Below, in pieces: positions 7,330-15,645 of a stretch of DNA of 54,538 nucleotides. The stretch comes from Arthrobacter sp. RIT-PI-e (lineage in GTDB: Bacteria; Actinomycetota; Actinomycetes; Actinomycetales; Micrococcaceae). The first letter of the stretch is position 1. Every line of letters starts with the position of its first letter. The translations under genes were made by a program, and so were the position numbers. The notes beneath the pieces are model-generated. The model had not been told where the DNA came from, did no database searches, and saw only the letters and a list, made by a program, of their open reading frames with translations. Location: NCBI RefSeq assembly GCF_001187915.1, contig NZ_LGIU01000037.1, positions 1 through 54,538 of the forward strand, in the 5' to 3' direction.

Positions 7330-8010
7330 CTATCCGGCCGGTGGGGGAGTGAGAGGTTCTGAGGCTCCTGGTGTGGCGGGGTCCTCGGGGGGGGATGGCA
7401 CGGGTGCGGGGTGGGTGGTGAGCCATTCGCGGGCTTCGAGGTTGTTGATCCTGCGGTAGAGGGTCGCCCTGGACATACCCAGGTCACGGGCCACGTGGGA
7501 GGCTGGTTGGCCTTGGTTGATGAGCCGGCGGGCGTTGCTGATCTGACTGTCACTGAATGTTTCGCGGCGGCCGCCGAGGTCCATCCCGGCGGCGCGGCGT
7601 TTGGTGTTGGAGTCGTTGACGCGTTCGCGTTTGATCTCGAGCTCCATCTGCGCGAGTGCGGCCATGACGGTGAAGACCATGGACCCCATGGGAGTCCCGG
7701 TGTCCACGTTCCCGCCACCAAGGTTCAGTACCCGCAGGTTCACGTTCCCAGCTCGGAGAGTGTCGGCGAGGGAGAGCATGTTCGCCGTCGAGCGACCCAA
7801 CCGGTCCAGAGTGGTCACGACGAGGGTGTCACCCTCGTGCAGGGCCTCGAGGGCCCGATCGAACTCGGGCCGCCGAGCGAGGCCGCCGCTGACCCCTTGG
7901 TCGACGTAGAAGTCATCCCGTCGGACGCCAGCACCGACGAGGTCCTGGAGTTGCCGGTCGGTGTCCTGTGCTCGGGTCGAGACCCGCGCGTACCCGATCA
8001 ACCTGCCCAT
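7330..8010 (-). CDS. serine recombinase (resolvase/invertase family)
   Basis: This 226-residue protein catalyses site-specific DNA cleavage and exchange. The N-terminal catalytic domain begins MGRLIGYARVSTRAQD with nucleophile Ser11. It continues with LVVTTLDRLGRSTANMLSLA, which carries the conserved D-R-L-G-R. The long E helix is followed by an HTH_7 DNA-binding domain (ASHVARDLGMSRATLYRRIN). The C-terminus has an unusual Pro-rich tail of about 35 residues. The ATG at 8010 has AAGGAG eight bases upstream and is preferred to more distal starts. It differs clearly in sequence from the two other resolvases in this window. A perfect 16-bp palindrome at 8217-8232 lies upstream and may belong to its recombination site. 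Confidence 0.92.
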   Translation of the reverse strand: MGRLIGYARVSTRAQDTDRQLQDLVGAGVRRDDFYVDQGVSGGLARRPEFDRALEALHEGDTLVVTTLDRLGRSTANMLSLADTLRAGNVNLRVLNLGGGNVDTGTPMGSMVFTVMAALAQMELEIKRERVNDSNTKRRAAGMDLGGRRETFSDSQISNARRLINQGQPASHVARDLGMSRATLYRRINNLEAREWLTTHPAPVPSPPEDPATPGASEPLTPPPAG

Positions 8011-8216
8011 GCTTGCTCCTTCGATCGAACCACCCACAACCTGCTCAGTCGTTGCCATGATTAACCAAGATGCTCCACCACGCTCGGGAAGCTCCAAATC
8101 TGTCTCGCAACCAACCCTACAGTCGTGTTCTGGGGCTCCTGCTTATAGAGCATAGTAGCGAGACGGTGACTGGCTTGTGGTGGCGGGGGAGGGGTGGTGT
8201 CTCGACGGGGTGTGTC

Positions 8217-8232
8217 GTATCCCATGGGATAC
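8217..8232. repeat. perfect 16-bp palindrome GTATCCCATGGGATAC
   Basis: The sequence equals its own reverse complement. It lies between the divergent resolvase (start 8010) and Fic-protein gene (start 8308), 76 bases before the latter. It could be an operator or a recombinase subsite, and the role is inferred only from position. Confidence 0.5.
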
Positions 8233-8307
8233 AAGGCAGCATTGGTGTTGGACCGGCTAAGCTTCTGCTCAACTTTCAGTGAGACGACAGCAACACGGGG
8301 GATAACG

Positions 8308-9528
8308 ATGAGTCAACGATCATGGACGGTAGGTTCTCTGGCGGCCCGTGCCAATGTGGATGCCGAGCAAGTGTTGGTCTCCTTGTGGGCGGTAGGTATT
8401 GAGTACGTCGAAAGTCCGACCTCACGAATCAGTAAAGCTGACGCCAGGTTTGCACTGAAAGCTCTTGGTATCGGTGGAATTCAACAGCGCCGAGTAGCTT
8501 ATTGGCTCGACGAGTACGGCTTAGAAAGAAGTGAACTCGCAGAACTTCTTCAAGTACTCGGTTTCACCCTTAAACCTAACGCAACGGGAATGCCTGAAGG
8601 TTCCATAAGGCGCCTTAATTCTTACATGAGGTCCGGTACGGACAAAAATGCTATGGAACTCGGGCAACGTCGAGAAAGCAAAAAAACCAGTCTAATGCCG
8701 GCGGCTGAGCCCTACGAATGGCTGGCTAAGGGTACTACTCGCGAAAGCCAATTTCTAACTCCTGAAGAAGTTTTAGGAATACACGAAGAACTAGAAAAGG
8801 ACTTCGCTGAAGCTGCCGACCCTATCAGTCCTCCTGGAGTTCGCAGCATAGCACTGCTTGAAAGTGCGGTTTCTAGGCCAGCGACAAGCATGGGTGGTCA
8901 ATATAAATACTCGACTATTCAATCTGCGGGGGCGGCACTCCTGCACTCTCTAGTGCAAAACCATGCATTTCACAATGGTAATAAACGAACTGCGCTTGTG
9001 AGCTTACTCGTTTTCTTGGATCGTAATAATTTAGTTTTAGACTCTACCGAGACAGAGCTTTTCAAGTGGATGTTGCGTGTTGCGGCTCATAAACTTTTAC
9101 CGGAAGGTTACTCCTACGATAACTTTGCCGACCGTGAAACTGCAGCAATAACGGATTGGATATGTAGGAATACTCGATCCGTGAGCAAAGAAGAACGCTC
9201 GGTGACGTGGCGAGAACTTGCAAAGATACTCCGCAGCAAAGAATGCGAGATACAGCAACATCGGGGTGAAAAACTAAAAATAGTTCGAATAATAGATGAA
9301 AAACGCCGTTTTCCGGGTCGAAGAAAAACAAGAACTGTAGACACTTACTTCACGAATACGGGAGACGGTCGAGAAGTTCCAAAATCGAAGATAAAATCAA
9401 TCCGTCACGATTTAGAGCTTGACGAGGAGCATGGTATAGATTCTTACATGTTCTACTCCGAGCGAAGGGAACCAGATTTTTTCATTCTTCAGTACTCCAA
9501 GCTACTCTCCAAGCTTGCCAAAGTTTAG
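8308..9528 (+). CDS. Fic/Doc-family protein with IF2-N-like N-terminal repeats and HicA-like C-terminus
   Basis: This 406-residue protein starts at the ATG at 8308 after GGGG. Residues 7-54 (VGSLAARANVDAEQVLVSLW onward) and about 64-107 (YWLDEYGLERSELAELLQVL onward) each resemble the small helical IF2-N domain. Residues about 150-265 form a Doc-like Fic domain with the motif HAFHNGNKRT (219-228). This fits the H-x-F-x-(D/N)-G-N-K-R active site used to transfer AMP or phosphate to proteins. The tail (about 300-406) has a short dsRBD-like layout reminiscent of HicA: WRELAKILRSKECEIQQHRG, then REVPKSKIKSIRHDLEL. Such domains would suit a toxin acting on translation, but that is inference. The gene is visibly AT-richer than its neighbours, which suggests recent transfer. 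No antitoxin is adjacent. Confidence 0.75.
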   Translation: MSQRSWTVGSLAARANVDAEQVLVSLWAVGIEYVESPTSRISKADARFALKALGIGGIQQRRVAYWLDEYGLERSELAELLQVLGFTLKPNATGMPEGSIRRLNSYMRSGTDKNAMELGQRRESKKTSLMPAAEPYEWLAKGTTRESQFLTPEEVLGIHEELEKDFAEAADPISPPGVRSIALLESAVSRPATSMGGQYKYSTIQSAGAALLHSLVQNHAFHNGNKRTALVSLLVFLDRNNLVLDSTETELFKWMLRVAAHKLLPEGYSYDNFADRETAAITDWICRNTRSVSKEERSVTWRELAKILRSKECEIQQHRGEKLKIVRIIDEKRRFPGRRKTRTVDTYFTNTGDGREVPKSKIKSIRHDLELDEEHGIDSYMFYSERREPDFFILQYSKLLSKLAKV

Positions 9529-9535
9529 TGGCTCT

Positions 9536-9745
9536 TCAAGAAGCAGAGTGTAGAAGGGGTCTGAAGTCGCCGGATTCCAGTAGGGATCGGGCGATGTAGT
9601 TCGTGAGGTTGCGGAAGCCGAGGGCTGATCCGCGCAGGTGCTCGAGCCGCCCGTTGATCGCCTCCGTGGGTCCGTTGTTGGTGCCGGGTCGGTCGAAGAA
9701 CGCGAGGACACCAGAGGCTCGTTGTTTCAACGTCCAGCCGAGCCG
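9536..9745 (-). pseudogene. ISL3-family transposase, C-terminal remnant
   Basis: The reading frame contains VLAFFDRPGTNNGPTEAING, then RLEHLRGSALGFRNLTNYIA and RSLLESGDF. This is the highly conserved C-terminal end of ISL3-type DDE transposases. Only about 65 of the usual 400 or more residues remain, with no N-terminal part, so this is an inactive scar. It abuts an IS110 remnant in the opposite orientation. Confidence 0.85.
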
Positions 9746-9751
9746 GCGAAC

Positions 9752-9990
9752 CTTAACGGGCTCTTCACGTTCGGTGATAACCGGAACGCATGGGTAGTGA
9801 AACTCAGTTCGCGGCCCTCACGAGTGTTGCCCCCATTCAGGCGTCCTCTGGTAAGACCAGTCGGCACCGGCTCAGCCGTGGTGGCGACAGACAGGCCAAC
9901 TGCGCGTTGCACCACATCGTCCTGGTCCGGATAAACATCGACCCCCGGACGAAGGACTACGTCGTCAAGCGGACTAGGCTGCTGCGGTGA
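9752..9990 (+). pseudogene. IS110-family transposase, C-terminal remnant
   Basis: The frame from 9790 reads FAALTSVAPIQASSGKTSRH, then RLSRGGDRQANCALHHIVLV. This is the Transposase_20 domain end of IS110 elements (A-P-I-x-A-S-S-G-K and G-G-D-R-Q-A-N). A preceding piece (FGDN) is in another frame, consistent with one lost base near 9782. The product ends early at 9990. It is a decayed fragment. Confidence 0.8.
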
Positions 9991-10028
9991 TTTCGGACAG
10001 CGGAGTTGGTGAAGCAGCCAGTAGTTGG

Positions 10029-13000
10029 TTAGAAGAGACTTTCGTCGCTGGATTCTGAGGACAAGCTGAGCCGCGGGGACCGGCTGCTTCGATCGGTGCC
10101 GGGTGTCACACCAAGTGATTTCAGCTCATCCACTGTGAAGTGATCACTGGCGATGATTTGACTAAGTAATTCTTCTTGGCGCGGTTCGAGGCTTGTGAGA
10201 TGTGTAAGCGCGGTGAGAAGCTCGGTTAGCTCGGTTGACCACTCAGGGTGCCAGTACGTCGCTACGATGCTGTCTAAGGGCGAGGTCTTCTTACCCACCG
10301 GTGCCTTCTTCCGGTAAGAAAACCACGCTCCAACGGTTGGCTTACCCGCCGTGTTGTACTCCATCACTTGTGGTGACACCGGACCCCACGAACCACCACC
10401 GAAATTGAGCGTTTGGGTGAGTGCATCGTAGGAGTATTCGTCGTCCAGTCGCTCAACGGTGGAGAGATACCTGACCTGGTGTGGGCTGGCAGAGAGCACG
10501 CTTTGGCTCCGGCCCTGACCTGCGAAGCGTTGTCCGAAGGTGTGCAACCACAGAACTTCTTTGCCAATCTCAGTGCTCTGCGTCCAGAGTTCGGGATCTT
10601 TAGTGAGAGGAACGCGGATTCCGGGCGTTTGAAGCTCAGTGCCGAAAGTGGCGGTGTAGGCGCTGTGGGCTACAGTGCCCGCGATGTAGGCGGTCAGGTC
10701 CTCAACCGATACCGGTACTCCAAAGTGTGAGGACAAGGCCTCGAGCAATCCGGGGGTTGTGTTCGCTGTGCCGTCCGGGTGATAGATAGGAGCGAGTCGT
10801 CCACCTTCACTACCTCGGAAGAAATGCTCGCTAGGGATGAGGCTGGAGAAGCTTATGCCGGGTCCTGTTCTCAGCGAGCTCGAGTGCAGTTCGGAGAGGA
10901 ACACCTGACCAGGGATGCGTGAGCGCCAAAGGTCAGGTCGGGGGGTATCTATCAGACGATGGTCGGCGATGAGATACTGACGGTCGAAAGAGCGGTGACC
11001 CACTCTAACGGTGGTGGGTTCCAGTCGGATCTCATCCGCGAATCGCTTCGTAGTGAGTTTTTCCACATCGGATCCAGGTAGGGGTGGCTTGCTCCGATCT
11101 AAGGACGAGTCGCGAGACTTCTTGAACAACTCCTCTTTCCGAGCGCGGTTGTCGCACGACACGAGTTCGAGCCATCGTGAGGCGAGCGTCTCCGTGCTAG
11201 GTGCAAATACCCAGTTCCGGTTGGGCTTCACTCCAGGAGTCAACCATGAAAATAGGTCCCCTATACCCGGATAGGAGTCCCATTCTCCAGCTGCGGCAGC
11301 GGTGAAGGGTGCAGTCCAATCAGCACGAACTGGAGTCCATTCAAAGTCATCGATCGTTACCGCCTGTAGCTGACGAAACTTCTCGGCCTGACGTCCATGA
11401 AGCGATGTGTAGTGAAGTGCAGCTGGGACGTCGGGATCGTTGTCGGGCTTTCGAAGGAAGATCGAGATAGCAAGGGGGTGCTGAACAGCTGGGAAGAAGC
11501 GTGTGTTCACTGATGGTCGAAGACCCTCAGGTGAGCAGTCAATGATCCACCCTTCTGTGCAATGGCGCCTGATGTACTCACGCATCCCTTTAAACCCTGG
11601 CCCAGTCATGAAGCTGGATGGCGTGATAAAGCAGACTATTCCGGAGTCACCATCCAGAGCGCCGGGAGGTGGTGTTGATTCAAAAACCTTCCAGAAGGCC
11701 CATCTCCAGAAGTAGACATAAAGATTTTTGAGTGTGTACTCGACAGGGCCGTTTCCGTCCTTGCGGAAGTCACGGAGGATGCCCTCACCCTCGCTGTCGA
11801 TGGCACCATTCTCAATCCAGGCCCCTTTGCCTTCCGCGTTGTTCTTGTACGGAGGGTTTCCAATGCAGACGGTCACGTTTGTTGTGGCCTTGATCTGGTT
11901 GGCTCTTTGACGTTGCTGTGCAATGAGCTGGGTCATGTAGGACATCTGTCCTACGGCTGCCGTCGGGTCCTCGAGAGTGTCTGCTACGAAGAGGTTGAGA
12001 CCACTACTGGGGACCCGAGCATTGTGAGCGCGAATCAGGTCCGATAGTCGGAGTTCCGCGACCGAGTAGGGGCCAGTCTGGAGCTCGAAACCGTACAGCC
12101 GCCTGGCGATCGAATTAATAGCTTCGGTGGCTGCTCCGGGGCCTATCTCAGCTGCTGCTTGAGAGGCGGCTCTCTCCATGATGTGGACGGGGAAGGTGCC
12201 GGTCCCCATGGCTGGGTCAATCACTCGAACATCAGGATCTCGTAGTCGCAGTGATTTGCCGAGTCGGCCGGCGAGCACTTCTTCGGTAAGCCGGATCATC
12301 TCTTCGACCACTGGTGCCGGCGTGTAGTAGCTGCCTGACTGCTTGCGCAGCTCGTTGTCGTAGACGGCGAGGAAGTGCTCGTAGAGGTGAAGGTACATGT
12401 CACTTACACCGGAACGGACTCCGCTCCAGTGAACAGCGTTGGTGGTTCGAACCATCAGGTCCAGGGTGACCCTGAACTTCTTCGAGACGGTGTCGGTTAG
12501 CAGTTGCAGGGCCCGAGCCATGAGGCCGTGTGATTCCCCGAGCTCAGTAGCGGTGTCGTGTAGGCCCCGATCGTTCAGATCGAGTCCTTCGGACTTCGCG
12601 AGGAGCAGTGCAAAGGTCACTGTTTGGGCGTAACCATCCGCAAACTCCTCGTCCGTGGCGCCAGGGAAAAGGAGGTGCTTCCACTCTTTCGCCATGCCAA
12701 GGAACACCTGATTGCTCAGCCTGCCACCGCTACTGCTGACAGCGCGCCGTTCGGCAGCGAGGGTATCCAAGACCTCGACACGTAGCAGACGAGTGAGGGG
12801 AGCAATCGTCGTAACGAGCTTCTTCACGGAGTGTATGGGGACGGGCTCCCACCTCAGGAAGTCTGTGAGGAGTCCTTCGAAGCGTTCGTTTGGAAGCAGC
12901 GCTGATCCGGCAGACATGAGTGTTCCACCGAGCAAGTGAACCGGATCGCCGACAGCTTCACCTCCGCGCCATAACCGCCATTCAATCCCGTTGGTGTAGA

Positions 13001-13382
13001 CGAGGTTCGGCAGGTCCTTGAGGCGGTTCCACTGCTGCAAGTTATGGCCCTTGAACGCTGTGGGGTCCAGATTCTCGCCTGGTGCTTTCACTTCCACGTA
13101 GCCAGTGACGGCTCCATTGACTTGTACCGCGTAGTCGGGCCGCACGCTTCGTTCCACATCCGCGGCTTCGTCGAATGCGACGACCGCGAGTCCCAACTGG
13201 GCACCGAAGGACGTAATGAGGACGTCCAGTGGCTTCCGAATCGAAGCCTCTGCCTGCCCGACATGATCTTTGAGCTTCTTCTTGCAGTCCGCTCCGAAAG
13301 CTGACACGTACTCCTGCAACCAGCTCGGCACGCCCGGATCCCCACTACGTGTAATCACAGCGACCACCTTACGGGTGGTCAC
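10029..13382 (-). CDS. nuclease-N6-adenine methyltransferase fusion (type IIG/ISP-like, no helicase)
   Basis: This 1117-residue protein combines cutting and modifying modules. Near the N-terminus, RPDYAV (81-86) and GYVEVKAPGE (94-103) give a D-(x)n-E-x-K site of the PD-(D/E)XK nuclease fold. A helical connector leads to the gamma-type methyltransferase. It has YDNELRKQSGSYYTP (about 341-355), SAM motif I DPAMGTGTF (389-397) and catalytic motif IV GNPPY (508-512). The long C-terminal half is presumably the target-recognition domain. Type ISP enzymes such as LlaGI carry an extra helicase, but none is seen here, so it resembles type IIG/IIL. The GTG start at 13382 lies 11 bases after the stop of the upstream 376-residue gene. 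It is the last of three tightly spaced genes. Confidence 0.8.
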   Translation of the reverse strand: MTTRKVVAVITRSGDPGVPSWLQEYVSAFGADCKKKLKDHVGQAEASIRKPLDVLITSFGAQLGLAVVAFDEAADVERSVRPDYAVQVNGAVTGYVEVKAPGENLDPTAFKGHNLQQWNRLKDLPNLVYTNGIEWRLWRGGEAVGDPVHLLGGTLMSAGSALLPNERFEGLLTDFLRWEPVPIHSVKKLVTTIAPLTRLLRVEVLDTLAAERRAVSSSGGRLSNQVFLGMAKEWKHLLFPGATDEEFADGYAQTVTFALLLAKSEGLDLNDRGLHDTATELGESHGLMARALQLLTDTVSKKFRVTLDLMVRTTNAVHWSGVRSGVSDMYLHLYEHFLAVYDNELRKQSGSYYTPAPVVEEMIRLTEEVLAGRLGKSLRLRDPDVRVIDPAMGTGTFPVHIMERAASQAAAEIGPGAATEAINSIARRLYGFELQTGPYSVAELRLSDLIRAHNARVPSSGLNLFVADTLEDPTAAVGQMSYMTQLIAQQRQRANQIKATTNVTVCIGNPPYKNNAEGKGAWIENGAIDSEGEGILRDFRKDGNGPVEYTLKNLYVYFWRWAFWKVFESTPPPGALDGDSGIVCFITPSSFMTGPGFKGMREYIRRHCTEGWIIDCSPEGLRPSVNTRFFPAVQHPLAISIFLRKPDNDPDVPAALHYTSLHGRQAEKFRQLQAVTIDDFEWTPVRADWTAPFTAAAAGEWDSYPGIGDLFSWLTPGVKPNRNWVFAPSTETLASRWLELVSCDNRARKEELFKKSRDSSLDRSKPPLPGSDVEKLTTKRFADEIRLEPTTVRVGHRSFDRQYLIADHRLIDTPRPDLWRSRIPGQVFLSELHSSSLRTGPGISFSSLIPSEHFFRGSEGGRLAPIYHPDGTANTTPGLLEALSSHFGVPVSVEDLTAYIAGTVAHSAYTATFGTELQTPGIRVPLTKDPELWTQSTEIGKEVLWLHTFGQRFAGQGRSQSVLSASPHQVRYLSTVERLDDEYSYDALTQTLNFGGGSWGPVSPQVMEYNTAGKPTVGAWFSYRKKAPVGKKTSPLDSIVATYWHPEWSTELTELLTALTHLTSLEPRQEELLSQIIASDHFTVDELKSLGVTPGTDRSSRSPRLSLSSESSDESLF

Positions 13383-13393
13383 GCGAGACGCGT

Positions 13394-14524
13394 TTATCCG
13401 TCGAACAACAGCGTGTTGGTCAGAGGTTCTACTCGTATGGGTGCGTCAATACGTAAGCCTTTGCCGGGCATCGACTCCACCTCGCCCTCGACGACGAGAA
13501 CTTCACGTTCCTCAAACCATCGGTGTGCTTGCTGTAGTTCGTGTCCTCTTAGCCGAACATCGATCTCGGATGTTCTTCCATTTCGCATGGTACGAATACT
13601 GACATCACCAAAGACGACTGAATCATCGTCGCGAAGCTGAACGATTTGACCGGTCAGGCTCTCAGTGCGGCTTTTCTTCAGTGGTCGCATCAACTCGAAC
13701 GTGCTCTTCAGTACACGTGCTGCACCTGCCGGGATCTCAATCTTCGACGGTAACTTCTGTGGCTCTTGAAACCCCGAAGCCCACCGGAAGGAAGCATCGA
13801 AGGTCGTGACCGAAGCATCACTGACCACTTGATGCAAAGCGCTCACCATTTCCCGGCTCACGCCCGCAATGATGAGGTCACTGATGACCGTGGGTCCCGG
13901 CACTCGATCGGGATCAACAACCCGGTTTTGAATCGCGCTCAGCGCTTGAGCCATCGTGCGCGTAGCGCGGCGCTCCTCTGGCTCATAAAGGCTGGGCAAT
14001 GTTGGGTCATGGAGGAGGGAGTCACTGATGCGTTGTGGTCGTGATATCGGCACGAGCATCGGCAGAATGTACGAGCCCGGGATGGTGTGGCCAAAGCGGG
14101 CGTGTTCGACGATCCGTTCTCCAGGGCGGGAGTAGTTACCGTTGATGAGAGCTTTAGGGCCGCGAGATGTAGTCGCGCTTGTACGCAGAAGCGTTCGTGC
14201 GGTGGAAATCAGCGAGAACCCCGCTTCCACTGGAATTGATCCATGAATCAGGATGTCGTCAGCAGCACGAAATTCGGTCACATCGACGTAGAGATTGCGA
14301 ACCAACGCCTCGATAGATTTCTTACTGAGGCCAGCACTGTCAGCAACACGTTCGATGACACCGTTCCATGCCAAGTCGCCGGCGGATGCCCTGTGTGGAA
14401 CTGCGATGACATCGCCGTTTTTCGCTTCCCATAGACCGCCCGACTCGCCATTGGTGCGTTGATCCCAGCCGGTGAGGTTCAAGTAGTCAACGAGGTCCTG
14501 GATGTCCGATGTCGTTTGGTTCAT
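13394..14524 (-). CDS. unknown protein in the methyltransferase operon (376 aa)
   Basis: I do not recognise the family. The N-terminal 80 residues (DYLNLTGWDQRTNGESGGLW, then GDVIAVPHRASAGDLAWNGV and IERVADSAGLS) resemble a small domain with a W-x-A-x-(N/D)-G pattern. I recall a similar pattern in proteins near restriction genes. The middle is mixed alpha/beta. The last 80 residues (TGQIVQLRDDDSVVFGDVSI onward) look like an OB-like small barrel. There is no Walker, methyltransferase or nuclease motif. The ATG at 14524 overlaps the previous stop by four bases (ATGA), so it is translationally coupled to the DUF4365-like gene. It probably works with the nuclease-methyltransferase, perhaps in recognition or regulation; this is inference. 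Confidence 0.7.
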   Translation of the reverse strand: MNQTTSDIQDLVDYLNLTGWDQRTNGESGGLWEAKNGDVIAVPHRASAGDLAWNGVIERVADSAGLSKKSIEALVRNLYVDVTEFRAADDILIHGSIPVEAGFSLISTARTLLRTSATTSRGPKALINGNYSRPGERIVEHARFGHTIPGSYILPMLVPISRPQRISDSLLHDPTLPSLYEPEERRATRTMAQALSAIQNRVVDPDRVPGPTVISDLIIAGVSREMVSALHQVVSDASVTTFDASFRWASGFQEPQKLPSKIEIPAGAARVLKSTFELMRPLKKSRTESLTGQIVQLRDDDSVVFGDVSIRTMRNGRTSEIDVRLRGHELQQAHRWFEEREVLVVEGEVESMPGKGLRIDAPIRVEPLTNTLLFDG

Positions 14525-15024
14525 GCCGGCACCCCGTTGGCGCGAAGTACATCTTCGTACCAGCCCTGCAGTGTGGAGGCAGAGAAGCGGTTGGATCGCT
14601 GAACTTGGATACTCGATCCAATGTCACGTCCATCTATACGCTCCCAATACGCTGCAGCGCGATGAGTTGTCTGATGATCAACGGCATGGTCGATCCATTC
14701 CTCGGCTGTATCCGGCACTCGAACGACTAGGAAGTAGGCGGGGCCGGAAGTGTAGCCAGTCCAAGCTTCTTTCCAACCATCCTCGACGGGCATCGTAAGA
14801 TGCGTGTCCCTGCTGAAGTTTTTAGAAGTGCACTTAACCTGTACGGGAACACTGCCTATTCGATACTTCACAGCACAATCGAATCCGTGCACATCTTCGT
14901 CAGACGATGTTTCATCCAGGCCGACCCCAAACTGCGCACAGATATTTCGCAGGTAGGTCACTCCGTACCGACCCTTTCGTCTGTTCAAATCGAAAAGCGC
15001 AGATGGAGCATGTGCAAAATTCAA
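14521..15024 (-). CDS. DUF4365-like putative PD-(D/E)XK nuclease-fold protein
   Basis: The product is 167 residues. After an N-terminal helix (YGVTYLRNICAQFG), the segment VHGFDCAVKY (45-54, Asp49) and SVPVQVKCTSK (58-68, Gln62 and Lys64) give a G-x-D with Q-x-K arrangement. This matches the metal-binding core of DUF4365 and related restriction-like folds, with the acidic residue replaced by Gln, as is seen in several DUF4365-like proteins. A strand AYFLVVRVPD follows. It may be a DNA nuclease or a DNA-binding relic of one. It is the first gene of the coupled trio leading to the methyltransferase. The family placement is from motif spacing only. Confidence 0.6.
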   Translation of the reverse strand: MNFAHAPSALFDLNRRKGRYGVTYLRNICAQFGVGLDETSSDEDVHGFDCAVKYRIGSVPVQVKCTSKNFSRDTHLTMPVEDGWKEAWTGYTSGPAYFLVVRVPDTAEEWIDHAVDHQTTHRAAAYWERIDGRDIGSSIQVQRSNRFSASTLQGWYEDVLRANGVPA

Positions 15025-15192
15025 GGGATCCCCAGTCGTCGCGAGCCGTCCTGAGACAAGCTAGTTTCATGCACTCTACCTACTGAGCTGTCAGGGGGTG
15101 TAACGGGTTGATATCTGAGAAGGGCTCCTTGCTTCAGCCCAGGATGCCAGGCCGCTGCTAGTCGAAACCTGTAGCGTTACCCGGAAGCTGGT
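15025..15192. other. short gap inside the defence-like cluster
   Basis: This 168-base spacer on the leftward strand separates the ParA pair from the nuclease trio. I see no gene and no clear terminator hairpin, so read-through is possible. It may contain the trio's own promoter. Confidence 0.35.
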
Positions 15193-15645
15193 CTAAGTTG
15201 AGTCAGGACGAAAGGCTGAGCCCTTAGATGTCCTTGAAACCACCTTCTCCACGATCCGGTCGATAATCCTTTGGGGATCCTTCCACTTCATCGCTAGTCG
15301 ATCGTGATCCATCCCGTGCTCGGCTACGATGTCGCGAAGTTGTTCGAGGTCGAGGTCTGTCAATTTCAGCCGGAGACCCTGCTCATCCTCGCCACTGTAG
15401 ATAGCGAACGGGTCGATGATTCCGGGTGGTCGTCGGCCTGTTCTTTTAACCTTTGGCGTGATTGTTGAACCCGTTGTCATTGAAGCCTGTAAAGCGTTGG
15501 CGAAACGAGGAGTGCGCCCAGCTTCCTGAGCAATGGTTACCATCAGGCCTGACAGCGTGCATGCCAGTTCGGGCCGACTGCTCCCAAGAGCTACAAGGGC
15601 ATCAGCAGCATCTTGTGCCGCTTTTGCAATATTCTCGTGTGTCAC
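15193..15645 (-). CDS. partner protein of the HTH-ParA ATPase (150 aa)
   Basis: This product has a helical N-terminal half (NIAKAAQDAADALVALGSS onward) and a short basic linker (KVKRTGRRPPG). The compact C-terminal module DLEQLRDIVAEHGMDHDRLA, then KWKDPQRIIDRIVEKV, ends in SRTSKGSAFR. The C-terminal module looks like a small SAP- or Rho-N-like helical DNA-binding unit. The start at 15645 overlaps the ParA gene's stop by four bases. The layout is that of a ParA with a small cognate partner, like plasmid parA-parB pairs, but no ParB/Spo0J motif is visible. It could equally be a subunit of the neighbouring defence-like cluster. No named family was recognised. Confidence 0.65.
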   Translation of the reverse strand: MTHENIAKAAQDAADALVALGSSRPELACTLSGLMVTIAQEAGRTPRFANALQASMTTGSTITPKVKRTGRRPPGIIDPFAIYSGEDEQGLRLKLTDLDLEQLRDIVAEHGMDHDRLAMKWKDPQRIIDRIVEKVVSRTSKGSAFRPDST

